From the NCBI GenBank assembly GCA_017311315.1, contig CM029646.1, forward strand, positions 1,271,738 to 1,335,737: DNA of 64,000 nt, in the 5' to 3' direction. Position 1 is the first letter of the stretch; every line of letters starts with the position of its first letter. This DNA comes from Dendrocalamus latiflorus (lineage: Eukaryota; Streptophyta; Magnoliopsida; Poales; Poaceae). The notes beneath the pieces are model-generated. The model did no database searches. It was not told the DNA's origin and was given only the letters and a program-made list of their open reading frames with translations. Of the stretch, positions 47,304-58,875 are shown one piece after another. The position numbers were made by a program, and so were the translations under genes.

Positions 47304-47359
47304 ACCATGACCGCCACCTAGCAGCTCGAGGACGAGCTGCATGTCCAGGAGGGGTGTAA

Positions 47360-47630
47360 TGTCATAGAGGTGGGCCCAAGGCCTAGTCGGTATTATTAGG
47401 AATTAGAGATCGGTTTCTATTTAAGTTAGAGATTAGTTTCCCTTGTTAGAGATATAATTAGAGATATGAGTTTCCATATTATTAGAGATAGGATTGGAAT
47501 TAGATTTGATCTGTTAGGGGGAGCCCATCTATATAAGAGGGCTACCGCATGCTATTGAGATTAAGCAGAGCAACGTTTGGTTGCCGGCTTCCCTACGGAG
47601 TCCCCGTCCTCTGTTTCGCCGTTTGCCCTA
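47360..47630 (+). repeat. LTR 2 (direct)
   Basis: Matches LTR 1 from TGTCATAG to TTTGCCCTA, after which the sequences part. The last bases of the LTR (GTCATAACA in LTR 1) are replaced by ATAAACATG, so the U5 end is truncated. Confidence 0.82.
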
Positions 47631-47663
47631 ATAAACATGTAGTTTGCAATTGCGTCATGAAAG

Positions 47664-47942
47664 TGTTATGGCTAGGGCAAATGGCGGATCAGAACAGGGG
47701 CTCCCGTAGGGAAGCCGGCAACCAAACGTTGCTCTGCTTAATCTCAATAGCATGCGGTAGCCCTCTTATATAGATGGGCTCCCCCTAACAGATCAAATCT
47801 AATTCCAATCCTATCTCTAATAATATGGAAACTCATATCTCTAATTATATCTCTAACAAGAGAAACTAATCTCTAACTTAAATAGAAACCGATCTCTAAT
47901 TCCTAATAATACCGACTAGGCCTTGGGCCCACCTCTATGACA
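47664..47942 (-). repeat. LTR 3 (inverted)
   Basis: The reverse complement of the LTR, from TGTTATGGCTAGGG to CCTCTATGACA. Its U5 end has GCCATAACA, matching LTR 1 and not LTR 2. The outer U3 end abuts GAGGT. Confidence 0.85.
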
Positions 47943-47947
47943 GAGGT

Positions 47948-48900
47948 CACCTTGCAGGTCACTACTCTTATTTTCTACATGTGTTTGTGATACTGTCCTC
48001 TCCTCATACGTTATACTGCTTAATTAATCTGTTTGTCCGTGGACCGTGAAGGCTCAGATTTATATATTTATTGGTTCATCTGAACAAAGCTTGCATTTTT
48101 ACGAAATTGTAGCATCCCACTGTTGGAAATAATGATAAGAAGGTAAGGGGTGTTTAGATCATATGTTTTGTTCAGGTTCACAAATTTGTTAGGTGAATTT
48201 GGTCACTCCAAGATGTTGTTTGGTCATATGTTTTGTTCAGGTTCACAAGTTTGGTCACATGCGATTGCTTGTTGCGGGGAACAAAATTTGTTAGGTGAAT
48301 TTGGTCACTCCAAGATGTTGTTAGGTGTTGTATTGCATGTGCCTGTGCGCCACTTGCGCCTGCACATACGATTGCTTGTGCACATCTATGTGCCCCGCTC
48401 ACACAAAAATTAAATCGTGCATGTAGAGAAAATTAGCTGCTGTTCGTCATAAGATTTTTATTGTTTTGCTATGTGCTTCATGCAGAAAAATCATATCTTG
48501 TACTCTTGTGTGGTGCGGTAATTAAATTGCTACCACCCTATTTCAAGGGCCATATGTATCGCTAGATGTTTTTGATGTTGGGAATACATAATCCTGTGCA
48601 ACATGCTTTGATTGACCAGAGTACAGAATGGATAGTTCTAGTAATTAGTGTTACTTTGCTCATCACTAGGTTGGCTATTGGTATAATAACCGCCTCATGA
48701 GCAACATGGTAACGATCATTCTCATTGTCGAGCGATGGTTCTGGAAGATAAGCCTTGCGGTTAATTATTCACATGGTAAAACAGTAATAACATCAATGGA
48801 AGCGTATTAGCAGCCAAATAACAAAATCAAGCGGATGAAGTACAATCACTTGAGGATGCATAGCATTTTTCTGTAAGCCTTTTATCTAATGCACGGTTAA
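47948..48900. repeat. Spacer with direct repeats of 65 and 102 bp spacing
   Basis: A phrase CATATGTTTTGTTCAGGTTC recurs at about 48160 and 48225, and TTTGTTAGGTGAATTTGGTC recurs at about 48184 and 48286. No gene is seen; the stretch ends at the copia LTR. Confidence 0.6.
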
Positions 48901-49305
48901 TGTTAAAGTTGATCCGAACTCGTATTATGTCCGTATAGGACACTTCATCGCCTCATGTCAGACGTGGCATGACAGGTTCATGCACAGGTTCTGTAGCAAC
49001 CGATTCTGATTCGGTTTCCTCTCCGTACGGGATTTTTTTCCCTCATGCTATAAATATGTACTCAGTAGCGCATAGGAAGAGCAAACGCTTCATTATAAAC
49101 TCTTCTCATTATAGTGATTTGCCATCGAGCGTCCGTGTTTTTTTCTCGCAAGGGTTTTCCACGTAAAAATTTCGTGTCTTCTGTCTCTATATTATTTACA
49201 ACAAGTGGTATTAGAGCACAGAAGATTCGAGAAAAAATATTTCTGTCGAGCGTCGTCGCCAAATCCGAGTTTTCACCCCGAATCGAGTCGGCGCCGTAAG
49301 TCTTT

Positions 49306-49548
49306 GGGCCTGTTCTTTTCCTCCGAAGCTGACGGCTTTTGGCGTTTGCTATAGTACCTAACTTTCAAACGGAGTATTTTATCAAAATGAGGTCTATAAG
49401 TTAAATGATGTACACGTTAAAAACCCAACATCTGTACCATCTAAAATCGTAAGTGAGTATCTATCTCTCTGTAATCTGTACTGTAAACAGCTAAAATTTA
49501 AAAATTTTAACCAAAAATCATAAGCTGCAGCCGTTGCCAAACAGACCC
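49306..49548. mobile_element. Probable MITE nested in the copia leader
   Basis: Termini GGGCCTGTT and (reverse-complemented) GGGTCTGTT, flanked by TTT on both sides. 243 bp, non-coding. The duplication is short, so confidence is moderate. Confidence 0.5.
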
Positions 49549-49898
49549 TTTGTCTTAGGTCTCCGATCCGGATTCTAGGCCGAAGGAATAAAAGGAGGAA
49601 GCAAGAGACACACGTCAAAAGAAAGAGGAGCAGCAAGTTTATTCTGCGTGAGAGCAATACCAAGCAAAAGCACGAGGAGAAGCACGTTCACATCCAGAGA
49701 AGAAAAGGCGGCACGGAATCCAAGGAAGAGAAAAAAAATCAACGTGCTGATGGTTCTTCTACAATTGGGTTTCTTTTGTGTCACTTTTTTTCAATAGAAA
49801 TTGCTAAGTACACACGAGAAGTGTACCAAGAGTTTTCATTACGAGATTTTTGCTAGGTACATCTAAATTCGTACCAGCAAAATTTGGTTTTCTTCCGC

Positions 49899-52800
49899 AT
49901 GGCGACTTTGAAGTATGATCTTCCGCTGTTGGATCGCGACACGAGGTTTTCTCTATGGCAAGTCAAGATGCAAGCTATTTTATCACAGCTTGATTTGGAT
50001 AATGCACTTCTGGGGATCGATAAGATGTCAGCCACATTGTCCGCTGATGAGAAGCAACGTAAAGATCGTAAGATCTTATCTCAAATTCATCTTCATCCAT
50101 CAAATAATATTTTACAGGAGGTTATGAAGGAGACATCCGCCGCCGCATTATAGCTGAAGCTGGAGCAGATTTGCATGACCAAGGATCTGACCAGCAAGAT
50201 GCATCTGAAGCAGAATCTTTATCACCACAAGATGGCGGAGGGTGCCTCATTGTTAAACCACCTAACAGCTTTCAAGAAAATTGTTGTAGACCTCGAAGCA
50301 ATGGAGATAAAATATGATGATGAAGATTTGGGTCTTATTTTGCTATGCTCTCTGCCCAGTTTGTACTCTACTTTTAGAAATACTATTCTATATAGCCGAG
50401 ATACTCTTATTATTAGTGAAGTTTATGAAGCTCTGTATGCTAAAGAAAAGATGAAGCTTATGGTTCCCAATGAAAGTTCAAGTACGCATGCAGAAGGTTT
50501 GTCTGTCTGCGGCAGGCAATATGAGAAGAGCTCAAACGGCAATTCAAAAGGCAAAAACAAAAGCAGATATAGAGGCAGATCTAAATCCAGGAACAAGAAG
50601 TCATGCAAGTATTGTAAGAAAGATGGTCATGACATATCCGAGTGTTGGAAGTTGCAAAATAAGGAGAAAAGGAATAACAATTTCAAAAACGACCAACAAG
50701 ATGATGAACCTAGAGCCACCGTTGTCACCAAAGAAGCTTCTGATGGAGATGTTCTCATCGTCTTCGCCGGTAATTGCAAAACCGACGATGAATGGATTCT
50801 TGATTCAGCCTGTACGTTCCACATGAGCCCGAAGCGTGAGTGGTTCATTACTTATGAAGCTACGCCAAGTGGATCAGTGTTGATGGACGATAATACACCA
50901 TGCAAGGTTGTAGGCATTGGTTCTATCCAGATCAAGATGTTTGATGGCACTATCAGAACTTTGTCGGATGTTCGTCATATTCCAAATTTGAAGAGAAATA
51001 TTATCTCGTTGAGTACTCTTGATGCTAAAGGGTACAAGTATTCAGGTGGAGGTAGAGTTCTGAAGGTCACTAAAGGTTCCCTTGTTGTGATGAAGAGTGA
51101 TATGAAGGCTGCCAACTTATATCATCTGCGAGGCACTACAATTTCAGGTAATGCTACTATTGCCTCAAATAAATTATCTGATTCTGATGCTACTAATCTT
51201 TGGCATATGCGCTTGGGGCATATGAGTGAAGCTGGAATGTTGGAATTATACAAAAGAGGATTTCTTAATGGTCAAAGCATCAACAAGTTGAAGTTTTGTG
51301 AACAATGTGTCTTCGGCAAGCAAAAGAGGGTGCAATTCAGTACTGCGACTCACTCTACAAAAGGTATATTGGATTGTGTTCACTCTGATTTGTGGGGAGA
51401 ATCCCGCGTTCCGTCACTTGGAGGTGCAAGCTACATGTTGACCATAATTGATGATTACTCAATAAAAGTTTGGACATATTTCGTCAAGCATAAATCAGAT
51501 GTATTCAAAACATTCAAGGAGTGGAAGATTATGATTGAAAAACAAACTAGTAAGCATGTCAAGAAGCTATGTACCAACAATGGCTTAGAGTACTGTTCTG
51601 GAGAATTTTAAGCTTTATGCAAGTCAGAAGGTATTGTGAGATATTATACCGCTCACCTCAACAAAACAGTGTGGTCGAACGCATAAACAGAACCATCATG
51701 GAGAAGGTATGTTGCATGTTGTCAAACTCTGGATTATCTAAGAATTATTGGGCTGAAGCTGCTTCCACTGCTTGTTATTTGATTAATCGATCACCAAATT
51801 TGGCTATTGATAAGAAGACTCCAATTGAGGTATGGTCTGGCTCTCCAGCAGATTATTCAAATTTAATAATCTTTGGCTGTCCTGCTTATGCTCATGTTAA
51901 CAATGGTAAATTAGAGTCTGGAGTAGTTAAGTGCATTTTTCTTGGTTATAAAACTAGTGTGAAAGGATATAAATTGTGGAATCCAGAAACTAAAAATGTG
52001 GTTATTAGCAGAAGTGTTACTTTTGATGAGTCTGCTATGTTGCATGATAAACCATCTACTGATGTTCCCGTTGAGAAGCAATTAAGCGTGCAGGTGGAGC
52101 ATGTTATTGATTCAGGATCTACACCAAAAATCAACAAGGAAAATATTTTAGAAGCCCCTATTGTTGAGCCGCCAACACATCATTCCATTGCAGTTGATAG
52201 ACAGAGGGGGAACATTCAGCCTCCTAAGAGATTTATTGAAGAAGCTAATGTCGTGGCTTATTGTTTAAATATGGTAGAAGAAATTGAAGGTACTACAGAA
52301 CCTTCATCTTATTCAGAGGCTATCTCTTCTAGTGATTCAAAAAGATGGATGACTGTCATGCATGATGAGATGGAATCTCTTGACAAGAATGGTACTTGGA
52401 AGCTTGTCAAGTTGCCAATTAAGAAAAAGCCTATTCGTTGCAAATGGATCTTCAAGAAGAAAGAAGGAGTTTCACCAACCGAAGAAGTTAGGTATAAAGC
52501 AAGGCTAGTTGCAAAAGGATATAGTCAAATTTCAGGTATTGATTTTACAGATGTGTTTTCCCCTGTTGTGAAGCATAGTTCTATTCGCACTTTACTCAGC
52601 ATTGTAGCTATGCATGATTATGAGCTTGAACAATTGGATGTGAAAGTTGCATTCTTACATGGGGAATTAGAAAAAGACATTTATATGGAGCAACCGGAAG
52701 GTTTCATTAGTCCGAGAAAAGAGAATTTTGTTTGCAAATTGAAGAAATATCTTTATGGTTTAAAACAATCACCTAGACAATGGTATAAAAGATTTGACTC

Positions 52801-52926
52801 CTTTATGATATCTCAGAATTTTAAAAGATCTAATTATGATAGCTGTGTTTACTTGAAGACTATTAATGGTTCAGTTATTTATTTGCTCCTATATGTTGAT
52901 GATATGTTGATTGTTGCAAAAGGCAA
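49899..52926 (+). pseudogene. Copia gag-pol polyprotein, inactive and 3'-interrupted
   Basis: Order visible: gag (MATLKYDLPLLDRDTRFSLW), CCHC knuckle CKYCKKDGHDISEC, aspartic protease WILDSACTFHMS, integrase zinc region (HMRLGHM...CEQC), integrase core (VHSDLWGE), and RT up to YVDDMLIVAKGN. Lesions: an in-frame TAG at 50151 in gag, a TAA at 51609 and a frameshift near 51650, both in integrase. The second catalytic Asp of the integrase reads Asn (CTNNGLEY). The RT coding is then cut at 52926. The gene order gag-protease-integrase-RT defines the Ty1/copia superfamily. The protein is non-functional in this copy. Confidence 0.9.
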
Positions 52927-53169
52927 TGTCGTAGGGGTGGCCCCCACCTAAACCCAGCAGGCCTGGTAGGAGATTATAAGGCCCAGAATAGGCCATGTGT
53001 AATGATATAACTGCCCCCAGAGGGGATAACCAGATGTAAGGGTATATCTGTAAAAGCACTCCTCATGTGTATATATATATGAGTAAGCCATGGGGAGGAC
53101 CCAGGCCATTACACTCATCTTCATCACTCCACACTACCATCTCTCTCTGTTTGGTCTGTAGCCACAACA
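52927..53169 (+). repeat. 5' LTR of the Tat element
   Basis: TGTCGTAGGGG to GCCACAACA, 243 bp. It is called from the TG...CA ends and the adjacent primer site; its partner lies outside the window. Confidence 0.75.
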
Positions 53170-53223
53170 GTTGGCGCTGTCCGTGGGGAGGACGAGGACA
53201 AGCCTGAAGACCGAAGAAGAAGG

Positions 53224-56200
53224 ATGGCACCGAAAAAAGCTTCTTCAGCGGCGGCGAAGGGAAAGAAGGCGGCCGGGCCGGAGCGTCGTATGAGTACCAG
53301 GGCTTCGGCATCAGCAACGGCGGACGCGGGCGCCGATGCAGGCGCGGTAGCCGGAGACGTCGACGTTCACACCGCGACGACCAACCCCGTCATTGGCAGC
53401 GCGACGACCCACCCCGCCACCGGCGTTGCGGGGACGGGCCCCGCGGTCGAAGACGTCGGCACGGGTGCCGCGACAACCGACCCCGCCGACGCAACGACAG
53501 CCGACCTCGCCGCCCCCTCTGCAACCCTCGCCGGCGGCGCGGACCAGGCGGTTCGGGGTAGCCATGACGGAGCGACCGGCAGTTCGGGACCCCACGACGC
53601 GGTCGTCCCCGCGCCGACTCGCCCGTCGGGGGTACCGGCGACCCCGCCTGCACCGGCGATGGAAGGTGCCCTGCTGGCGGCTCTCAATGCATTCCAGCGG
53701 GAGCTAGGGGACCTTCGCGGAGCCGTCAGAGATATGCAAGAGGCTCGGAGTCAGCAGGCCGCGCCAGTGGTCGCGTCCGAGCCCACGCCAGAAAGGGCGG
53801 ACAGTCGCGAAGCCCCCGCATCCAGCCGCATGCCGCTGCGGCGCGTGGATCCGGAGTCCCCGCTTTCGGCGGGGCTGCAGCAGGCGGCATGGCCCGAAGA
53901 CTTCAAGTTTCCGAGCGCCATCGACTCGTACAAAGGCGACACGGACCCCCGTGAGTTCGTGCGCGTGTACGAAACCGCGATCGAAGCCGCGGGCGGAGAC
54001 GACACCGTGAAGGCGAAGGGACTCCCCCTCGCACTGCACGGAGTGGCACTCTCTTGGTTTTTTACCATAGAGCCGGGCTCCATCTGCGCGTGGGAGCAGC
54101 TTCGCGACCGGCTTCGTAGCAACTTTCAAGGACATTATGTCGAGCGGATCAACGCGGACCAGCTCTTCGCTGTGAAGCAAGGACCCTCGGAGACGCTCCG
54201 GGGCTACTTCAAGCGCGTCGACAAGATTCGAGGACAGGTAAGCGATGTTAATGAAACCACAGTCGTTAATGCAGCCATACAGGGCCTTCGCCCGGGCCCG
54301 ATGGCCGAATACAACGCGCGGAGGCCAATCACGACAGTTGCCAAGCTCTTCGACAAAATGGACGAGTATGCGCGGGCGGAGGAGGATGCGCGAAGACGCA
54401 GCATCACCGCCCCCGGCCTCGCCCGTGAGGAGCACCCCCCGCGCGAGGTCAGGGTGCGTGGTCCCTCCTCGAACCTGGGCCGTAGCCGAAAACCCCGAGG
54501 AGGCCCTCCCCGAGGCAGGGAGGCCGAGGTACAGGAAGGCTCCTCACGGTGCAGGCCTAAACCTCGGCGCCGCCAGCGCCGGTCGCAGGCGGCCCACCAT
54601 GTCCTCGTCACCGAGAGCGCCCGCCAAGGACCCGACCCCGCCTCACGGAGGGGAGACCGGGGATCGGAGGGCGGATTTGACTACGGCAGCCAACCCCACG
54701 CAGAGCAAGAGCTCCTGCACTATGGCAAGTGGTGCGAGGTACACGGCTACGGTGATCATTACACAAGGGCATGCATCGCGGTGATGGAGCTGCGGTGGGC
54801 GACGGCCGGGTCTCGGGCTCCGCCTACTCGTCCCCCCGCCGAAGCCCACGTAGGGCACCCAAGGGATAGCCCCATACGGGCCACCGCAACGGAGGGCGTG
54901 CAGCATCGCACCGTCAACGTCATCACCGGAGGCTCCTCTTCAAAAGCCCCCGGGGAGCAGCCGCAACTGTGGATGCCGCCCCGCAACATCACCTTCGACT
55001 TGAACGACGCCAGGGGCGTGGAGTACCCTCACCAAGACCCTCTAGTCATCCAGGCCCACATAGCACGCTGTGAAGTCAGGCGCGTCCTTGTCGACGGGGG
55101 AAGCTCCGCGAACATCTTATTCGCAGAAGCCCTCGACCGCATGGCAATCCCCCGAAGCCGGCTAGAGCAGCCAGGAGCTCCACTTCAAGGCTTCGGGGGT
55201 CAACCGCTGCAGGTCCTGGGGCATTTGTCCCTTCCTGTCACCTTCCGTCAGGAGGGCAACAAAGGTAACATCCGGACCGAGCATGTCACCTTTGATGTCG
55301 TGGATATCCCGCACCCCTACAACGCCATACTGGGGCGACCCGCCATCAACTCTTTCGAGGCAATCCCGCACCACGCCTTTTTGTGTATCAAGTTCCCGAG
55401 CCCGGAGGGTGTCATCACCATCTTCGGCGACCAGGACTTGGCCAGACGTGCCGAAGGCGGCAGCCGCGTCCCGCATCGCCCGGTGCATGCCCTCTCCGGT
55501 GTGACCGGTGATGGGCCCTCCGCTCCCGGGTGGACGCCCAAGCCTCGGCCCGAAGGCGGCGTCAAGAAGGTGCCGCTCCAGGCGGAGGGGCAGTTTGTGT
55601 CCATTGGCGAGGGGCTCCCGCCGGGGGTCGAACGGGAGCTGCTCCGAGTGCTTCAGAACAACGTTGACATCTTCGTATGGTCCCCGGAGGACATCAAGGG
55701 CGTAGACCGAGCAGTAATCGAGCATCGTTTGGAGGTCCGCCCCGACGCCAAGCCGGTCAAGCAAAGGCTCCGGCGTATGTCAATGGATCGACAGCAGGCG
55801 GCCAAAGCAGAGGTGGCGAAGCTTCTTCGCGCCAGGGTCATCCGCGAGGTCCACCATCCAGAATGGCTCGCTAACCCGGTGCTAGTCAAAAAGGCCAGCG
55901 GGGCCTGGCGCATGTGCATCGACTTCACGGCACTCAACAAGGCGTGCCCGAAGGACAACTACCCCTTGCCGCGCATCGATCAGCTGGTTGACGCCACTGC
56001 TGGGGGCGAACTCATGAGTTTCCTGGACGCCTATTCCGGCTACCACCAGGTATACATGGCCGAAGACGACGAGGAGAAGACCAGTTTCATCACACCACTT
56101 GGGACGTTCTGCTTCGTTAGAATGCCCTTTGGCTTGAAGAATGCAGGCGCTACCTTCACCCGACTCGTCGTCGTTGCCCTAGCCGCCCAGCTTGGGAGGA

Positions 56201-58758
56201 ACGTCGAAGCCTATGTCGATGACGTGGTGGTCAAAACTCGGCAACTTGCTCTACACGGCCGGGACCTCCAGGAGACCTTCGACAACCTCCGGAAGGCGGG
56301 CATCAAGCTCAACCCCGACAAGTGTGTCTTCGGGGTACAGGCGGGCAAACTCCTAGGTTTCCTCGTGTCCGGGCGGGGCATCCAGGCGAACCCCGACAAA
56401 GTAGACGCCATCCTGGGTATGGAGCCGCCCAAGACAACGAGGGAGGTTCAGAGGCTCGCGGGCCGCATGGCAGCATTAAGCCGCTTCCTCTCCAGGGCGG
56501 CGGAGCGGGGCCTGCCGTTCTTCAAGACACTCCGCGGGTGTGATGGATTTCGTTGGGACAGAGACTGCGCGAAGGCCTTCGACGAGCTCAAGCAGCACCT
56601 GGCAAGCCTCCCCACTCTGGTCGCCCCAGCACCAGAGGCTCCCCTCCTGCTCTATCTGGCCGCGTCAGCCACCGCGGTCAGCGCCGTCCTCGTCTTAGAG
56701 GAGGGCGCCATGCAGCGGCCCGTCTACTTTGTCTCCGAAGCCCTTCAAGGCGCCAAGACAAGATGCACGGAGCTTGAGAAGCTCGCCTACGCGCTGGTCA
56801 TGGCCTCCAGGAAGCTTCGGCATTATTTTCTGGCTCACCCGATCACAGTGCCTTCATCGTTCCCCCTGGTAGAGATGCTGCATAACAAGGAGTCCACAGG
56901 GCGTATCGGTAAATGGGCCGCCGAGCTCGCTCCCTTCTCCTTGACGTATGCTTCGCGGACGGCAATTAAATCCCAAGTCCTGGCGGATTTTCTCGCCGAA
57001 TGGACCCCGCCGGCCCAACCCGGCCAGACGCACGATGATCCTGTCTGGACGCTTACAATCGACGGAGCTTACAGCGTCGCCGGCGCGGGCGTAGGGGCGG
57101 TGATCATCACGCCCGAGGGACAGCGTTTGCTGTACTCGGCGCGCCTTGCCTTCCCCGCCACCAACAACACGGCTGAATACGAGGCACTGCTCTTTGGCCT
57201 GGCAAAGCTCAAGGCAGTCCGCGCGAGACGGGTGTTGGTCCGCACCGACTCGCGCTTGGTGGCCGGCCATGTGGACAAGTCATATCAAACCAAGGACCCT
57301 GAGTTGGCCAAATACCTCGCGGCGGTGAGGGCGAGGGAAAGGCACTTTTTGGGTGTCACCGTCAAGGCCATCCCCCGGGCGGAGAATGAGCAAGCCGACG
57401 CCCTCGCCAAGGCGGCCAGCCAGCAACAGCCCCCCCCCCCCCCCGAGGGGGCATTCTACGAGGTGTTAGCAAAGGCGGCCATCGCGCAGGACAACCGGGA
57501 CGCGGCACTTGTCCACCGCATTGATCGGCCAGAAGATTGGCGAGAGCCCATTTTCAATTTCTTACAAGGTCTCGCCGAGCCGGAGGACCCTGCCGAACTG
57601 CGACGCTTGCAGCACCACGCACGGTCCTTCCAGGTGTTCGAAGGGACACTCTACAAGAAGGGGGTTTGCGCGCCGCTCCTGCGCTGCCGCTCGACTGCGG
57701 AGGGAAAGGAACTCTTGGCGGAAATCCACGCGGGCGTGTGCGGATCCCACCTGGCGCCGAGGTCATTAGTCGGCAAGGCGTTCAGACAAGGCTTCTACAG
57801 GCCAACTGCCATCACCGACGCCCAGGACCTCGTCCGTCGGTGCCAAGGGTGCCAGTGGATGGCGCGCATCATCCGCAGGCCCCCGACAAGCCTCAACCCA
57901 ATTCCCCCGGTGTGGCCACTGGCGCGCTGGGGTCTCGATATAGTAGGACCACTTGCCCGAGCTCTAGGGGACCTCCGGTTCGTGGTAGTCGCGCTGGAGT
58001 ATTTCTCCAGATGGCCGGAAGCGATCGCTCTGGCCAAAGTAACTTCTGCGGCCATACAGCGCTTCCTATGGCAAAACATCATATGTCGCTTCGGTGTGCC
58101 TCGGGAGCTCACGGTCGACAATGGCCTGCAGTTCGACGCCACCCTCTTCAAAGATTATTGTGGCAGCATGGGCATCACCCTCCGATTCGCCTCGGTGGGG
58201 CATCCCCAGTCCAACGGGGCGGTCGAACGGGCGAATGGCGCCATTTCCGCCGCCCTCAACAAGCGCCTGGTTGGATTGCCGAAGGGCACGTGGCCAAGCG
58301 AGCTTCACAACATTCTATGGTCGCTTCGCACAATGGTAACACGCCCGACGGGATTCACGCCGTTTAAACTCCTTTTCGGTGACAAAGCGGTGACGCCCGA
58401 GGAAATCAAGGCCGGCTCGTGAAGGGTCCTCGTCCAAGCACCCGAAGACGAGCGCCGTGTGTCCTTGGACCTCCTTGATGGGATACGGGCAGACGCAGCC
58501 CACCATGTCGAGAAGTACGCGCGGCAGACAATGCGTACTCGGGACCGCTCTATATGCCCGCGGGGATTCAAGCCTGGGGATCTCGTCCTCAGAGTGGCGC
58601 TCCAGGCCGAAACCGTTGGCAAGCTGGAGTCCAAGTGGGAAGGCCCGTACATCGTAACGGAGGCATTGCCGAAGGGGGCGTACCGCCTCGCCACGCTCGA
58701 AGGACAAGCCTTCCGGCACACATGGAACGCGGACAGGTTGCGGCGGTACTACGCCTAG
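53224..58758 (+). pseudogene. Tat gag-pol polyprotein with a single in-frame TGA
   Basis: Frame 53224-58422 (1732 codons) continues in the same frame to 58758 after one TGA at 58420-58422. The context GGCTCGTGAAGG suggests a C-to-T change in a CpG. Domains: Ala/Thr-rich N-terminus; retrotransposon gag about 225-395; protease LVDGGSSANILF (Asp 624); RT with YVDD at 997-1000; RT-linked RNase H remnant about 1095-1260; a second, archaeal-type RNase H starting LTIDGAYS (Asp 1280) through NNTAEYEA; integrase HHCC region (about 1500-1545) and core D1572, D1632, E1668 (DD35E). The C-terminal integrase tail (KLESKWEGPYIV) follows the TGA. It is otherwise intact, so the insertion is young. A 15-C run at 57430-57444 keeps frame. 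Confidence 0.92.
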
Positions 58759-58875
58759 AAGCAGGACAGCAGGCGTAGAGCCACCAGCCCGTTGTTAGGA
58801 GATGCTCGCCCGCGCAAACGGGAGTTCAATAAAGGTTGCTATTCCCAGAGCATCCCCTGTCCGCGTTGAGCAGAA

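Larger units (their letters stand above)
45275..47942 (+). mobile_element. Non-autonomous LTR retrotransposon with three LTR copies
   Basis: Two direct LTRs (45275-45554 and 47360-about 47630) flank an internal region with a tRNA-Met-type primer site TGGTATCAGAGCC (45558-45570) and a purine tract before the second LTR. A third LTR lies inverted at 47664-47942 after a 33-bp spacer. GAGGT is found both immediately before LTR 1 (45270-45274) and immediately after the inverted LTR (47943-47947), as if the whole composite had integrated as one unit. There is no protease, RT or integrase. A hAT element is nested at 46789-47303. Confidence 0.8.
48901..52926 (+). mobile_element. Ty1/copia retrotransposon, 3' part displaced by a nested gypsy element
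   Basis: A putative 5' LTR (48901-49203, TGTTAAAG to TTTACAACA, with TATAAATA near 49049) is followed by a primer site TGGTATTAGAGC at 49206-49217, then a gag-pol frame starting at 49899. The element stops abruptly at 52926 within the reverse transcriptase, where the TGTCGTAG terminus of a gypsy LTR begins. Its remaining RT, RNase H and 3' LTR should lie beyond the gypsy element, outside this window. The LTR start is inferred without a second copy. Confidence 0.82.
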
